Positions 40,883-51,279 are shown, counted from the first letter of the stretch. The stretch: 64,000 bases of DNA from Paenibacillus helianthi (GCF_001909055.1 NZ_LVWI01000036.1:61670-125669); one strand, 5' to 3'. Made by a program: numbers and translations. Notes: generated by a model not told the origin, from the letters alone.

Positions 40883-41817
40883 CTGAACAGCTTATCAATA
40901 GAACCGCCTTCAATAATAATGCGTGTGGCTTCAGCCAGCATAGGTGCTACGGAGAGCACAGTGAACCGGCTGGAATGATCATCCGGCAGCGCAATGGAAT
41001 CGGTAACGACAATTTCATCTATATTGGGGTGGACCATACGGCTTAGTGCATCTCCCGAAAAGAGTCCATGAGTTGCACAAACGATGCTGTTCTTCGCCCC
41101 GCGCTCCTTCAGGCCTTCCACCACATTCACAATCGTTGTACCTGTATCGATCAGGTCCTCGATAATGATAGGCGTCCGTCCCTCTACATCTCCAATCACA
41201 TGCGTAATCACCGATTCATTGTGAGCCGGGCGCTTCTTGATCATAATAGCAAATGGTGAGTCCAGACGGCTGGCCAGCTTCTCTGCCATGGAGGCACGGC
41301 CTGCATCCGGAGATACCACAACCAGGTCGGACAAGCCTTTTACCTTCAGATATCCGCTGATCAGATCAAGTGCTGTCAAGTGATCGACCGGGATGTTGAA
41401 AAAGCCTTGAATAGCCGCCGCATGCAGATCAATCGTAATCACACGGGTAGCTCCGGCGGTTGTAAGCACATCAGCTACCATCTTGGCCGATATCGGCTCG
41501 CGCGGCGCGGATTTGCGCTCCTGTCTGGCATAGCCGTAGTAAGGCACAATAATATTCACCGTTCTTGCCGAAGCCCGCTTAGCCGCATCAATCATGACCA
41601 GCAGCTCTACGAACAGCTCATTAATGGGGTGAGCGAGGGATTGCACCAAAAATACGTCACAGTTCCGGATGCTCTCTTCATAATGCACATAAATCTCGCC
41701 GCTCTTGAAGCGGGTCAGCTTAATCTGGCCCAGCGGTGCGCCCAGACGCTCCGCAATATCAGCGGCCAGCTTCGGATTCGACGAACCGGAAAAAATACGC
41801 AATTGATGATGATGCAT
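40867..41817 (-). CDS. prs: Ribose-phosphate pyrophosphokinase
   Basis: 316 residues. Makes PRPP from ribose 5-phosphate and ATP. Motifs: FSGSSNPKLA, RFKSGEIYVHYEESIR, PYYGYARQERKSAPREPISAK, the flexible loop, DLHAAAIQGFF, VVSPDAGRASMAEKLA and the PRPP-binding EDLIDTGTTI. Bacillus-type genomes have their main prs next to glmU, so this is probably a second copy; its place immediately downstream of the his genes suggests it supplies PRPP for histidine synthesis. AGGAGG lies 5 nt before the ATG. Confidence 0.93.
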   Translation of the reverse strand: MHHHQLRIFSGSSNPKLAADIAERLGAPLGQIKLTRFKSGEIYVHYEESIRNCDVFLVQSLAHPINELFVELLVMIDAAKRASARTVNIIVPYYGYARQERKSAPREPISAKMVADVLTTAGATRVITIDLHAAAIQGFFNIPVDHLTALDLISGYLKVKGLSDLVVVSPDAGRASMAEKLASRLDSPFAIMIKKRPAHNESVITHVIGDVEGRTPIIIEDLIDTGTTIVNVVEGLKERGAKNSIVCATHGLFSGDALSRMVHPNIDEIVVTDSIALPDDHSSRFTVLSVAPMLAEATRIIIEGGSIDKLFRDAGI

Positions 41818-41840
41818 AGTACCCTCCTGGGGATCAAAAT

Positions 41841-42668
41841 TTATAGTTCAAACGGAACCAATGTACGGACGCGACCCTCAAACACAGCCAATTCGCGGAA
41901 ACCGGTGTGCCACAGCATGCTGCGGGCTTCCTGCAAGCCGTCTCCCAGCTTCATTGGATCATGGGCATCAGAGCCCAGGGTGAGCGGTATGCCCAGCTTC
42001 AAAGCCTGCTGCAGCACATGCTCAGCGGGAAACATCTCCGCGCAGGGCTTGGTAAGCCCTGACGCGTTAAGCTCCATCGCTATACCGCTGCCTGCTATCG
42101 CACTGAGCGCCTCCAGCTCCATCGCCCGCACCTTGGCCTTGCCCTCTGGTGTCTGTGGACCGTAGCCAAACCGTTTGATAACATCCATATGTCCTATAAT
42201 ATCATATAATCCCGATAACGCCGACTTCCGTACAGCATCATAATACCGGCGGTAAACCTCCATCACATCTTGACCTTCCCAGCCCTGCGTCTGGCGAAAA
42301 TCCGTAATGTCCCATTCTCCGAGAAAATGTACCGAACCGATCAAATAGTCCCAAGGATACGGTGCCAAAAGCTCACGGATCTGCTCCTCGTAGCCCTCGA
42401 TATAATCGGCTTCCAGTCCTACACGCAGCTCAATCCTTCCGCGATAACGCTCCTTAAGGTTCAGACATTCGTCCACATAGCGGGGAAGCTCGGATAACGG
42501 CATCGCCATCTCTGGATAGTAGGTATCCGGGTCTACATGAAGAAGCGGCAGGTGATCAGACAAACCGAGCTGCTCCAGCCCCAGTTCAACCCCCCGCTGC
42601 ACATACTGTTCAAGGGTTCCTACTGCATGTCCACAGCGCTCATGGTGGGTATGGTAATCAATACGCAT
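41841..42668 (-). CDS. hisJ: Histidinol-phosphatase, PHP family
   Basis: 275 residues. Metal ligands in DYHTHHERCGHAVGTLEQYV, GLSDHLPL, GLEADYIEGYE, GSVHFLGEWDI, GHMDVIKRFGY and the closing GSDAHDP, as in PHP-type HisK/HisJ. It removes phosphate from histidinol phosphate, the step before HisD. AAGGAG precedes the ATG. It is the last dedicated histidine gene, 15 nt after hisIE. Confidence 0.93.
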   Translation of the reverse strand: MRIDYHTHHERCGHAVGTLEQYVQRGVELGLEQLGLSDHLPLLHVDPDTYYPEMAMPLSELPRYVDECLNLKERYRGRIELRVGLEADYIEGYEEQIRELLAPYPWDYLIGSVHFLGEWDITDFRQTQGWEGQDVMEVYRRYYDAVRKSALSGLYDIIGHMDVIKRFGYGPQTPEGKAKVRAMELEALSAIAGSGIAMELNASGLTKPCAEMFPAEHVLQQALKLGIPLTLGSDAHDPMKLGDGLQEARSMLWHTGFRELAVFEGRVRTLVPFEL

Positions 42669-42683
42669 GCTGAAGGCTCCTTC

Positions 42684-43412
42684 CTAATCACGGCGCGGCC
42701 GTTCATGGCGGGCGCTCAGTTCCTCCATAATCTCATCCAGCGGAAGCTTGCGCTCCTGCAGCAGCACCAGCAGATGGTAGATCAAATCGCTGACTTCAAG
42801 GCGCAGCTCGGCATTGTCTTTATTTTTGGCGGCGATGATCGTTTCCGAGGCCTCTTCGCCCACTTTTTTCAGAATTTTATCAACGCCTTTATCGAACAGG
42901 TAGGTTGTATACGCGCCTTCCGGCCGTTCTGCTTCCCGCTCGGCAATCACCCGCTCCAGCTCCCCGAGAACGGCAAAACGCTCACTGTCGCTCAGCCCCT
43001 GCGAGGCAGTCGCGGCAGTTGGTTCCTTAACGCTGCCTGCTGCTGCCGGATGGCTCAGCGGGAGCTCGCGGAAGAAACAGGAGGTCTCCCCTGTATGGCA
43101 AGCTGGCCCTTCCGGTACCACCTTCAATAGCAACGTGTCGCTGTCGCAGTCATAATGGATGGAAGTAATAGCCTGGGTATTGCCGGAGGTCCCCCCTTTA
43201 TGCCACAGTTCACTGCGTGACCGGCTCCAGAACCAGGTCTGTCCGCTCTCCAGCGAGAGCTGCAGGGATTCTTTATTCATATAGGCAACCATTAGCACTT
43301 CCAGACTGTTCACATCCTGCACTACGGCAGGGAGCAGTCCAGCTTCATTCCAGCGTATGCCCTCTAATACTTCCTGTTGGCTCTGGGCTGTTAATTGCTC
43401 TGCTTCGCTCAT
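42684..43412 (-). CDS. hisI: Bifunctional phosphoribosyl-AMP cyclohydrolase / phosphoribosyl-ATP pyrophosphatase
   Basis: 242 residues: an N-terminal HisI domain (~18-125; [50 protein letters not shown] with Zn-binding Cys/His) and a C-terminal HisE domain (~145-240; [40 protein letters not shown]). A ~20-residue Ala-rich linker joins them. The ATG overlaps the hisF stop as ATGA. Confidence 0.96.
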   Translation of the reverse strand: MSEAEQLTAQSQQEVLEGIRWNEAGLLPAVVQDVNSLEVLMVAYMNKESLQLSLESGQTWFWSRSRSELWHKGGTSGNTQAITSIHYDCDSDTLLLKVVPEGPACHTGETSCFFRELPLSHPAAAGSVKEPTAATASQGLSDSERFAVLGELERVIAEREAERPEGAYTTYLFDKGVDKILKKVGEEASETIIAAKNKDNAELRLEVSDLIYHLLVLLQERKLPLDEIMEELSARHERPRRD

Positions 43413-44167
43413 CGGATCTCTACCCCTTTTTGCTTCAGATCTGCCTTCAAATCATGAATGGCGATTTCTTTATAGTGAAAAATCGTCGCCGCTAGTCCAG
43501 CGTCGGCTTTACCTTCCGTAAATACATCATAAAAATGCTCCGTCTTCCCTGCTCCACCAGAAGCAATCACGGGAATGGTAAGCAGGTCACTCACCGCAGC
43601 GGTCAGCTTCAGATCGAAGCCGTCCTTCGTGCCGTCCGCATCCATGCTGGTCAGCAGAATCTCGCCTGCTCCCAGCTTCTCCGCCTCCTTGGCCCAAGTC
43701 AACGCACGGATTCCCGTAGGCTTGCGCCCGCCGTGCGTATATACTTCCCATTCGCCCCAAGCCTCATTGTATTTGGCATCCATCGCCACTACAATACACT
43801 GGGCTCCGAAGCGCCGGGCCCCTTCGAGAATGAGCTGCGGATTATTGACCGCCGCTGTATTGATACCGATTTTGTCCGCACCCGCGCGCAGGATGCGCTT
43901 CATATCCTCCGGAGTAGAGATCCCTCCGCCCACTGTAAAGGGGATGGCAATTTCACCTGCGGTCTGCCGCACGACTTCAACCATCGTGGCCCGGCCTTCC
44001 ACAGAGGCGGAAATATCCAGAAATACAAGCTCATCGGCGCCTTCCCGGTCATACAATGCCGCCAGCTCCACCGGATCACCGGCATCGCGCAGATTCACAA
44101 AGTTCACGCCTTTGACTACCCGCCCGTCTTTAACATCCAGACAGGGAATGATGCGTTTGGCTAACAT
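43409..44167 (-). CDS. hisF: Imidazole glycerol phosphate synthase subunit HisF
   Basis: 252-residue TIM barrel. Catalytic Asp11 in [20 protein letters not shown] and the second Asp in [10 protein letters not shown] are present, with the phosphate loops [10 protein letters not shown] and [11 protein letters not shown]. Works with HisH to make the imidazole ring. The start at 44167 has AAGGGG 7 nt upstream. It is separated from hisA by about 430 bp of repeat-containing DNA, unusual for this operon. Confidence 0.97.
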   Translation of the reverse strand: MLAKRIIPCLDVKDGRVVKGVNFVNLRDAGDPVELAALYDREGADELVFLDISASVEGRATMVEVVRQTAGEIAIPFTVGGGISTPEDMKRILRAGADKIGINTAAVNNPQLILEGARRFGAQCIVVAMDAKYNEAWGEWEVYTHGGRKPTGIRALTWAKEAEKLGAGEILLTSMDADGTKDGFDLKLTAAVSDLLTIPVIASGGAGKTEHFYDVFTEGKADAGLAATIFHYKEIAIHDLKADLKQKGVEIR

Positions 44168-44199
44168 GAAATAACCCCTTTCCATAGTTTTCGAGTGAA

Positions 44200-44258
44200 A
44201 ACCTTTTACGATCCAACCTTTTACGATCCAACCTTTTACGATCCAACCTTTTCGATCC
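44200..44258. repeat. Tandem 15-bp repeat
   Basis: Three exact copies of AACCTTTTACGATCC followed by a fourth lacking one base. Confidence 0.95.
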
Positions 44259-44266
44259 CCCTAAAT

Positions 44267-44284
44267 CCCCCTTAGCCAAGGGGG
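44267..44284. repeat. Small palindrome of a dispersed-repeat type
   Basis: CCCCCTT-AGCC-AAGGGGG, preceded by CCCCCTAAAT. The combination resembles short G-run repeats scattered in several bacterial genomes; whether it recurs in this genome cannot be seen here. Confidence 0.55.
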
Positions 44285-44404
44285 ACCCCAAGGGCCCCGG
44301 CCCTCTGGACACCCGGATGGCTGGCGTGGGCAGGGGCCTAAGCTCCTGGGCAATTATGGCTAATGAGCGCTTACCCCTGCGGGGCCGCTTCTACGTCGTT
44401 GCAC

Positions 44405-44460
44405 CTGCAAGGGCAAAACCTTAAACTTAAACCTTAAACTTTAAACCTTAGACCTTAAAC
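44405..44460. repeat. Degenerate CCTTAAA repeat tract
   Basis: About seven imperfect units of AACCTTAAAC/ACTTAAACC type follow one another. Confidence 0.75.
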
Positions 44461-44595
44461 AACTTTCGTGTTCCACGTTCTGGCCCCTCACGGGACGGCG
44501 GCTTCGAACCGCCTGCGTAAAGAATAACCATAAGATGAACTAAACTTGGAATCGAGCTCAAACTGCATTCGTGCAGCTAAAACCTGTCGGTCATT

Positions 44596-45333
44596 CTATT
44601 TCCCGTTCAGAGCCTGCAAAGCCTCGGTAAGATCAATATTGCCAGTGTATAGCGCTTTGCCGACTATCGCACCGCCGATGCCGCTGCCGCTATGTACGTT
44701 AAGGCGCAGCAGGTCGTCCAGACTTGTGACGCCGCCAGAGGCGATCACGGTTTTACCGCTGGTAGCAGCCATGGACACGATGCCCTCGATGTTCGGACCC
44801 TGCATCATCCCGTCGCGTGAGATGTCGGTGTAGATGAACGTTTCGGCGCCCTTGGCTGCCAGCTCCTTGGCCAGATCCTCTGCACGAACCTCAGAGGTGT
44901 TCAGCCAGCCATGAGTGGCAACATAGCCGCCACGGGCATCAATCCCAATCGCCACTTTGTCGCCATATTTGGCGAGCACAGACTCTGTGAAGGCATGATC
45001 GTTGATCGCGGCAGTACCGATAATGACACGGCTGACGCCGAGTCCCAGCAGTTTTTCCACATCCGCAATCGTGCGGAGGCCTCCGCCTACCTGTACGGGA
45101 ACACCCGCGTTTTTGGCGATAGCCCCGATGATGGCGTCATTTACCGGATGTCCGGCTTTGGCTCCGTCCAAATCCACGAGATGAATAAACTTCCCGCCCT
45201 GCTCTTCCCAAGACTTGGCTACCTTCAGCGGGCTGTCGTTATATATGGTTTCCTGGTTGTAATCACCCTGCTGCAGTCTGACGCATTTTCCATCCCGGAT
45301 ATCAATCGCCGGATATACGATAAAAGAAGACAT
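44596..45333 (-). CDS. hisA: ProFAR isomerase HisA
   Basis: 245-residue TIM barrel. Asp11 in [15 protein letters not shown] and the opposite Asp in [15 protein letters not shown] form the catalytic pair; [14 protein letters not shown] and [10 protein letters not shown] bind phosphate. It isomerises ProFAR to PRFAR for HisF/HisH. About 75 bp separate it from hisH. Confidence 0.97.
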   Translation of the reverse strand: MSSFIVYPAIDIRDGKCVRLQQGDYNQETIYNDSPLKVAKSWEEQGGKFIHLVDLDGAKAGHPVNDAIIGAIAKNAGVPVQVGGGLRTIADVEKLLGLGVSRVIIGTAAINDHAFTESVLAKYGDKVAIGIDARGGYVATHGWLNTSEVRAEDLAKELAAKGAETFIYTDISRDGMMQGPNIEGIVSMAATSGKTVIASGGVTSLDDLLRLNVHSGSGIGGAIVGKALYTGNIDLTEALQALNGK

Positions 45334-45409
45334 GAGGCGCTCCCACTTTCGCTACAATATAGTCAATAGTCATATAGAGAGTTTCTTAAGTTCATTATAT
45401 ATAGTGGGC

Positions 45410-46033
45410 TTATACCCGCGTATCCTTCAGTTGCAAGAAATTGCCCAGCAGCTTCATTCCCAGCTCTCCGCTCTTCTCCGGATGAAACTGCATACCAAAT
45501 ACATTCTCCCGGCCTACAATAGCCGTAACCGGATGACCGTAATCTGTGATGGCGAGCAAATCGCTCTGCTGTTCCATGACAGCATGGAAGGAGTGGACAA
45601 AATATACATGCCCTGCTTCAAGTTCCGCGAACAACGGACTCTGCGGCTGAAGGAAATCCAACTTGTTCCAGCCCATATGCGGGACTTTGTAGCCCTCACG
45701 AGGTGCAAAACGGACCACCGAGCCAGGCAGAAGATCAAGCCCTTCATGAGTGCCGTATTCTTCGCCGCTGGTGAACAGCAGCTGCATTCCGAGGCATATC
45801 CCCAGCAGCGGCTGTCCTGAAGATGCTGCCTCACGGACCACAGTATCCAATCCGCTCTCCCGCAGATGCTCCATCGCATCGCCAAACGCACCGACGCCCG
45901 GCAAAATGACGCTATCGGCAGCCAGAATCTCCCCGGCCTCACCCGTCACAAGACTTTTGTACCCGAGTCGTTCCACCGCCTTGCTGACACTATGCAGATT
46001 GCCCATGCCGTAATCGACGATTGCAACGGTCAT
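45410..46033 (-). CDS. hisH: Imidazole glycerol phosphate synthase glutamine amidotransferase HisH
   Basis: 207 residues, class I amidotransferase. Nucleophile Cys in LLGICLGMQLLF, His and Glu in GMQFHPEKSG, N-terminal DYGMGNLHSVSKA. The ATG at 46033 is one base past the hisB stop (TAG-A-ATG) with GGGAG upstream; the longer frame to 46063 would overlap hisB without support. Confidence 0.96.
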   Translation of the reverse strand: MTVAIVDYGMGNLHSVSKAVERLGYKSLVTGEAGEILAADSVILPGVGAFGDAMEHLRESGLDTVVREAASSGQPLLGICLGMQLLFTSGEEYGTHEGLDLLPGSVVRFAPREGYKVPHMGWNKLDFLQPQSPLFAELEAGHVYFVHSFHAVMEQQSDLLAITDYGHPVTAIVGRENVFGMQFHPEKSGELGMKLLGNFLQLKDTRV

Positions 46034-46034
46034 T

Positions 46035-46646
46035 CTACAGCACTCCCTTCGTGGAAGGCACACCCTTCACGCGCGGGTCAATCCGTGTCGCTTCATCCAG
46101 CGCCCGGCCCAGCGCTTTGAATATCGCCTCGATCATGTGGTGGGTATTCGAACCATAATGCACGATCACGTGCAGTGTAATCCGTGCCTCCAGTGCGAAT
46201 TTCCACAGAAATTCATGCACCAGCTCTGTGGAAAAGCTTCCAACCTGTTGCGATGGATATGCAGCACGATACTCAAAATGCGGACGGTTGCTGATATCGA
46301 TAACCACCTGAGCCAGTGCCTCATCCATAGGGATGAAGACACTCGCGTAGCGCTTGATGCCTTTTTTGTCGCCCAGTGCCTCACGAAGCGCCTGTCCCAG
46401 ACAAATGCCGATGTCCTCCACGGTGTGGTGATCGTCAATGTCAATGTCGCCCCGCGCCTGCACGGACAGATCAAACTGGCCATGCTTTGTAAATAAATCC
46501 AGCATATGATTCAGAAACGGGACATCCGTCTCCAGCTCCGAAACCCCGCTGCCGTCCACGGCCAGAGTGAGCTTGATATCCGTTTCATTCGTTTTACGGC
46601 TAAGTCCCGCTTGGCGCACGGCCTGGGCCTCGTTGTTATTTTCCAT
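46035..46646 (-). CDS. hisB: Imidazoleglycerol-phosphate dehydratase
   Basis: 203 residues. Mn-binding His clusters [27 protein letters not shown], and the second half HEFLWKFA and [14 protein letters not shown], ending [12 protein letters not shown]. The monofunctional form, so histidinol phosphatase is supplied by hisJ. The ATG at 46646 has GGAG 6 nt upstream and overlaps hisD by 11 nt. Confidence 0.96.
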   Translation of the reverse strand: MENNNEAQAVRQAGLSRKTNETDIKLTLAVDGSGVSELETDVPFLNHMLDLFTKHGQFDLSVQARGDIDIDDHHTVEDIGICLGQALREALGDKKGIKRYASVFIPMDEALAQVVIDISNRPHFEYRAAYPSQQVGSFSTELVHEFLWKFALEARITLHVIVHYGSNTHHMIEAIFKALGRALDEATRIDPRVKGVPSTKGVL

Positions 46647-47943
46647 TTCCGTCTCCACCCTTCGCTTCGTTATGCAGTCTGACCTCTATTGCACGTGCAT
46701 GGCCTTCCAGCCCCTCGCGGCGAGCCAGCTCAATAATTGTTGCCCCGTCCTTCAGCAGTGCTTCCTTGCTGTAATAGATCAGGCTTGATTTTTTAATGAA
46801 ATCATCCACATCCACCGGCGACGAGAACCGTGCTGTGCCATTGGTCGGAATAATATGATTCGGGCCGGCAAAATAATCGCCGACCGGCTCCGAGCTGTAC
46901 GGGCCGAGGAAGATAGCTCCGGCATTCTCAATGCTGCCGAGCAGACCCATCGGGTCCTCTGTAACAATCTCCAGATGCTCCGGCGCTAGCCGGTTCACAA
47001 CGGAGATCCCTTCCGCCAGCGACTCCACGACGATGATCGCGCCATAGTTGTCCACGGATGCGCGCGCGATCGCCTCGCGCGGAAGCTCACGCAGCTGCCG
47101 TTCTACTTCGGCAGCAACGGCCTCCGCCAAGCGCTGCGATGGCGTAACCAGGATGGCCGAGGCCATCTCGTCATGCTCGGCCTGCGAGAGCAGGTCGGCC
47201 GCGACGTAGGCGGCCTCAGCGGTATCGTCGGCGAGCACGATGATCTCGCTCGGTCCGGCGATGCTGTCGATATCGACAGCCCCGTAGACCTCGCGTTTGG
47301 CCAGGGCCACGTAGATGTTCCCTGGCCCGCAGATCTTATCGACCGGCACGATAGACTCCGTGCCGAAGGCCAGGGCGGCGATCGCCTGCGCGCCGCCCAC
47401 GCGGTAGATCTCGTTCACGCCAGCTTCTGCGGCGGCAACGAGAATGTAAGGATCGATGCCCTCCGTGCCGCCGGTCGACGGCGGAGTGACCATCACAATC
47501 TCCGGCACTCCGGCAATCTGAGCCGGAATTACGTTCATCAGCACCGAGGACGGGTATGCCGCCTTGCCGCCGGGCACGTATACGCCCACTCGCTTCAGGG
47601 GGCGGATGATCTGGCCCAGGATCGTGCCGTCCGGCTGCAGATCCATCCAGGAATTACGTTTCTGCCGGGCATGAAACGCCCGGATATTCGCTGCAGCGGC
47701 GCGGATCGCCGTTACAAAGGACTCCTCCACCCTGCCGTATGCAGCCTGGAGCTCCTCTGCCGTTACCCGCAGCTGTGCTGCAGTAAGCGCAGCGCCGTCG
47801 AACCGCTCCGTATAGCGGAGCAGTGCCGCGTCGCCTTCTTTTTTGATATCGGCCACAATTTCCTTCACGGCCTTATTCTGCTCAGGCGTTCCGTACTCTA
47901 CTTCACGCTGAAGCTTAAATTCCTTGCTCGATTGAACCTTCAC
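46636..47943 (-). CDS. hisD: Histidinol dehydrogenase
   Basis: 435 residues from a GTG start with AAGGGGGAAG upstream. Zn and catalytic motifs: [38 protein letters not shown], the paired [12 protein letters not shown] and EHLEIV. Oxidises histidinol to histidine in two NAD-linked steps. Packed between hisG and hisB. Confidence 0.97.
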   Translation of the reverse strand: MKVQSSKEFKLQREVEYGTPEQNKAVKEIVADIKKEGDAALLRYTERFDGAALTAAQLRVTAEELQAAYGRVEESFVTAIRAAAANIRAFHARQKRNSWMDLQPDGTILGQIIRPLKRVGVYVPGGKAAYPSSVLMNVIPAQIAGVPEIVMVTPPSTGGTEGIDPYILVAAAEAGVNEIYRVGGAQAIAALAFGTESIVPVDKICGPGNIYVALAKREVYGAVDIDSIAGPSEIIVLADDTAEAAYVAADLLSQAEHDEMASAILVTPSQRLAEAVAAEVERQLRELPREAIARASVDNYGAIIVVESLAEGISVVNRLAPEHLEIVTEDPMGLLGSIENAGAIFLGPYSSEPVGDYFAGPNHIIPTNGTARFSSPVDVDDFIKKSSLIYYSKEALLKDGATIIELARREGLEGHARAIEVRLHNEAKGGDGNGK

Positions 47944-47966
47944 CGCTGCTTCCCCCTTTTACATCC

Positions 47967-48623
47967 TTAGCGCTCTACTCCGCCCGTTGCCGCTCCCGGT
48001 CGGGTGATAACCGCCTGCAGGCGGTCACACAGTTGCTGAATTTCTTCGTTCTTCATCCGGTAGCTTACTCGGTTGGCCACAAGACGGCTCGTAATCTCGA
48101 AGATGCTCTTCATCTCCACCAGCCCATTGTCCTTCAACGTCTGGCCGGTCTCCACCATATCAACAATACGGTCTGCAAGACCGATTAGCGGTGCAAGCTC
48201 AATGGAACCATTCAGCTTCACAACCTCTACCTGCTGCCCCTGCTCGCGGAAATAGCGGGAAGCCACATTCGGATATTTCGTCGCCACCCGCTGTTGAATA
48301 CCCGGCTGCCAGTTCGGCAAGCCGATAATCGACATCCGGCAGCGGGCGATTCCCAGGTCCAGCAGCTCATAGACGTCACGGTTTTCCTCCAGAAGCACAT
48401 CTTTGCCGACAATTCCGATATCCGCGACACCATATTCCACATAAGTGGGAACATCGACCGGTTTGGCCAGGATAAATTCCATTCCCGCTTCCGGCAGTGA
48501 AATCACCAGCTTACGCGACTCTTCACCATCCGCCGGAATCGGCAGCCCCGCTTGACGGAACAACTCGGCTGCTTTATTGTAAATCCGACCTTTTGGCATG
48601 GCCACCTTCAATATCTGCGCCAT
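47967..48623 (-). CDS. hisG: ATP phosphoribosyltransferase, short form HisG(S)
   Basis: 218 residues, the short form that lacks the regulatory C-terminal domain and needs HisZ. Motifs: [39 protein letters not shown], and the PRPP-binding [19 protein letters not shown]. The ATG at 48623 has GGAGG 9 nt upstream. First committed step from ATP and PRPP. Confidence 0.96.
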   Translation of the reverse strand: MAQILKVAMPKGRIYNKAAELFRQAGLPIPADGEESRKLVISLPEAGMEFILAKPVDVPTYVEYGVADIGIVGKDVLLEENRDVYELLDLGIARCRMSIIGLPNWQPGIQQRVATKYPNVASRYFREQGQQVEVVKLNGSIELAPLIGLADRIVDMVETGQTLKDNGLVEMKSIFEITSRLVANRVSYRMKNEEIQQLCDRLQAVITRPGAATGGVER

Positions 48624-48676
48624 TATCATCGACCTCCGTTTCCATATCTTTGCCTATATACCTGTATATGTAGAAC

Positions 48677-49900
48677 TTAGCCATGCTCGCTGACAAAAGA
48701 AACGAATGTATAAATCTCCCCGTACGTTTCGCCTTCCGCTTCAACCGCATTTGTGTCCAAACGCTTCACTGTCTTCAGATCACCGGCCTCGCTGGCCAGC
48801 CGTGTCACCACTACATGGCCTTCAGCCCGCAGCCGCGCCGCCTCCTCCAGACCTTCTTTGCGACGGGAAGCGTCGTACTGGATCAGGACTGGAAGCTCTT
48901 CCTCTTCCGGTACCCCGGATACACCGTCCAGAATACGGTTCGTCTTCAAAGAGAAGCCGGTTGACGGAATGGGGCGCCCGAATTGCTGCAGCAGATTGTC
49001 ATAACGGCCACCGCTGCATACCGGAAATCCAAGCTCCGAGGCATAGCCCTCAAAGGTCATCCCTGTATAATAGGAGAAGTCGCCAATCATCGTCAGATCA
49101 ATCAGAACATGCTGAGAGACGCCATACGATACCAGTACTTCCCACACCTTGCATAAATGCTCAATGGAGGTACGGGCCAGCGGATGGCTGCTGAGCTCCA
49201 GAGCTTGACTGCAGATTTCCTTGCCTCCCCGCAGCCGCAGCAGTCCATCCAGCTCATTCTTCTGCGCCTCAGTCAGTTCAAGCTGGCGGAGCGTCTCGCG
49301 GAAGGCCACATAATCACGGTTTAGCAAATGGCTCTTCAGTTCTTCCTGCGCTTCCGGAAGACCGGCTACCGCCTCCTGGAACAACCCGTCGAGGAAGCCA
49401 ACATGCCCCATGGCGATTTTGAAAGACTTCACGCCCGCCGCCTGCAGCGAGGAAATCGCCAGCGCCACAACCTCGGCATCAGCCTCCGGTGAATCATCGC
49501 CGACAAGCTCTACCCCGGTCTGGAAGAATTCAGCTTCCCGACCCGCTTCCTCCTCAATGGCCCGGAACACATTAGCGTGGTAGGACAGGCGGAGAGGCAG
49601 CGGCTCATCCTTTAACAGTGAAGAAACCACACGCGCCACCGGCGCTGTCATCTCCGAGCGGAGCACCAGGGCCTGCCCGCGGTTGTTAAGCAATTTATAG
49701 AGCTTCTGATCGGATGTGGAGCTGGCCACACCGACGGTATCGTAATATTCCAATGTGGGCGTAATCATCTGCCGGTATCCCCAGCGGCTCATGCAGTGCA
49801 GCACATCATTCTCGATCTTGCGCAGTTTGGCCACTGCACGCGGGAGATAGTCACGCACGCCAGCCGGCTTCTCGAATCCCTTTGGTTTGGACATCTTCAT
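48677..49900 (-). CDS. hisZ: ATP phosphoribosyltransferase regulatory subunit HisZ
   Basis: 407 residues resembling histidyl-tRNA synthetase: PAGVRDYLP, GYRQMITPTLEYYD, LRSEMTAPVARV, RLSYHANVFR, GDFSYYTGMTFEGYA and SGGRYDNLLQQFG. It lacks the anticodon-binding domain and, with short HisG, forms the feedback-sensitive octamer. GAGGTGA is 4 nt before this ATG and 10 nt before the ATG two codons later, so the start is ambiguous. First gene of the his operon; a weak TTTACT-17-TAATAA pair at about 49944-49972 could be its promoter. Confidence 0.95.
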   Translation of the reverse strand: MKMSKPKGFEKPAGVRDYLPRAVAKLRKIENDVLHCMSRWGYRQMITPTLEYYDTVGVASSTSDQKLYKLLNNRGQALVLRSEMTAPVARVVSSLLKDEPLPLRLSYHANVFRAIEEEAGREAEFFQTGVELVGDDSPEADAEVVALAISSLQAAGVKSFKIAMGHVGFLDGLFQEAVAGLPEAQEELKSHLLNRDYVAFRETLRQLELTEAQKNELDGLLRLRGGKEICSQALELSSHPLARTSIEHLCKVWEVLVSYGVSQHVLIDLTMIGDFSYYTGMTFEGYASELGFPVCSGGRYDNLLQQFGRPIPSTGFSLKTNRILDGVSGVPEEEELPVLIQYDASRRKEGLEEAARLRAEGHVVVTRLASEAGDLKTVKRLDTNAVEAEGETYGEIYTFVSFVSEHG

Positions 49901-50242
49901 TGGTCACCTCGTCAGATATCATCAATAGTAGGAAATAAACGCTTTATTATGGTACAGTGGTAACAAAGTAAAGCAGTGGCAATATCGTATCACGGACGAT
50001 CCTATACGTCAATTGAACCTTTGATATATAGAATAGCATAATTGCTTACATATAGAGTGATGTTGAGATTTTTATATATGGTCTCCATCCACACCTCTTA
50101 ATAGCCGGGAGCCTTACTCTCACGAATATTAATTACATACAAGATTACCCTTTACAAGCTATTCAGTGCAGTAGTAAGATACAAACAAAGTTGTATACAA
50201 GTACACAAGTTATCACAAGAATCTGCTAAGGAGTGAACTACA
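49901..50242. other. Divergent intergenic region hisZ / gndA
   Basis: AT-rich, about 340 bp, no gene. It should hold the his operon promoter (minus) and the gluconate operon promoter and operator (plus). I see no T-box or other known leader RNA for hisZ. Confidence 0.6.
50187..50204. promoter_or_regulatory. GntR operator
   Basis: The core TTGTATACAAGTA matches the B. subtilis GntR operator (ATACTTGTATACAAGTAT) closely, with a perfect TTGTATACAA palindrome. It lies 40-55 nt upstream of gndA, whose operon encodes a GntR-family regulator. Confidence 0.75.
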
Positions 50243-51145
50243 ATGAAATTGGGCATGATCGGACTGGGCAAAATGGGTTTTAACCTGGCACTGAACCTGA
50301 TGAACCATGGGCATGAGCTTGTGGTAAGCGATATCAACCCGCAAATGGGGCTGCAGTTAGCCGAACGGGGCGCGCTTGCCGCTTCATCCTTGGAGGAAGT
50401 GGTTGCGAAGCTTGAACATCCCAGAATAGTCTGGGTCATGCTCCCTGCCGGCGAGATCGTAGGAGGAGTGATTGAGAGTCTATCCCGGCTATTGGATGCG
50501 GGGGATATCATCATAGACGGCGGCAACTCCCACTACAAGGAATCCATTGCACGGGCAGAGAAGCTGCGTGAGCGCAGCATTTATTTATTCGATGCCGGCA
50601 CATCCGGCGGAACGGAGGGGGCTGAGCATGGAGCATGCTTAATGGTTGGGGGCGATCCGGAGGTATTCAAGGACATTGAACCGCTATTCCGTGATCTCGC
50701 GGTCGAGCGGGGTTACCTGTACGCAGGGGAAAGTGGCAGTGGCCATTTTTTGAAGATGATCCATAATGGTATTGAGTATGGAATGATGCAGTCCATTGCC
50801 GAAGGTTTTGAGCTGCTGGAGAAAAGCCCGTTCGACTTTAACTATGAGCAGGTTGCCGGACTGTGGTCGAATGGATCTGTGATCCGCGGTTGGCTGATGG
50901 AGCTTGCACAGAACGCTTTTGCCAAAGATCCGAAGCTTTCCGGAATCCGCGGAGTAATGCAGAGCTCCGGAGAAGGTAAATGGACCGTTCAAACTGCGCT
51001 TGATCTTGAAGCCAGCACACCGGTTATTGCCCTCTCTTTGCTGATGCGCTACCGTTCCCTTGAGGACGATACTTTCCACGGCAAGGTTGTAGCTGCGCTA
51101 CGCAATGAATTTGGCGGTCACGCTGTTGTGCAGGAGAAGGACTGA
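50243..51145 (+). CDS. gndA: 6-phosphogluconate dehydrogenase (decarboxylating), short NAD-type
   Basis: 300 residues, the short form (classical enzymes are ~470). Rossmann motif GMIGLGKMGFNLALNLM, substrate-binding DGGNSHYKES, DAGTSGGTEGAEHGACLMVGG and the catalytic Lys in FLKMIHNGIEYG. Converts 6-phosphogluconate to ribulose 5-phosphate and CO2. The residues after the first glycine loop (VVSDIN, an Asp) favour NAD over NADP. AAGGAG lies 9 nt before the ATG. First gene of a gluconate-use operon with gntR and gntK. Confidence 0.9.
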   Translation: MKLGMIGLGKMGFNLALNLMNHGHELVVSDINPQMGLQLAERGALAASSLEEVVAKLEHPRIVWVMLPAGEIVGGVIESLSRLLDAGDIIIDGGNSHYKESIARAEKLRERSIYLFDAGTSGGTEGAEHGACLMVGGDPEVFKDIEPLFRDLAVERGYLYAGESGSGHFLKMIHNGIEYGMMQSIAEGFELLEKSPFDFNYEQVAGLWSNGSVIRGWLMELAQNAFAKDPKLSGIRGVMQSSGEGKWTVQTALDLEASTPVIALSLLMRYRSLEDDTFHGKVVAALRNEFGGHAVVQEKD

Positions 51146-51279
51146 TTTGAATTACAGAATGCGCTCCAGGCAAGGAACGGCACAGGTTAACCGGATGGAA
51201 CGGTGAAGACATTGTATGCTAAAATTAATGGAATGCCTGGTCTTAGCTAACAACTAATCACACAGAGGAGTCCTTTTAC

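Larger units (their letters stand above)
44168..44595. other. Repeat-containing spacer between hisA and hisF
   Basis: No gene. Contains four 15-bp tandem units, a CCCCCTT/AAGGGGG hairpin, GC-rich sequence and a run of CCTTAAA-type repeats (44405-44460) rich in A/C/T. It sits inside an otherwise tightly packed operon. Confidence 0.8.

Noticed and set aside
44200..44460. Possible CRISPR array at the his operon repeats
   Set aside because: Units are 15 bp, directly adjacent without spacers, and no cas genes are present.
49921..49980. T-box or attenuator leader for the his operon
   Set aside because: No T-box sequence, His-codon leader peptide or terminator/antiterminator pair could be found upstream of hisZ.
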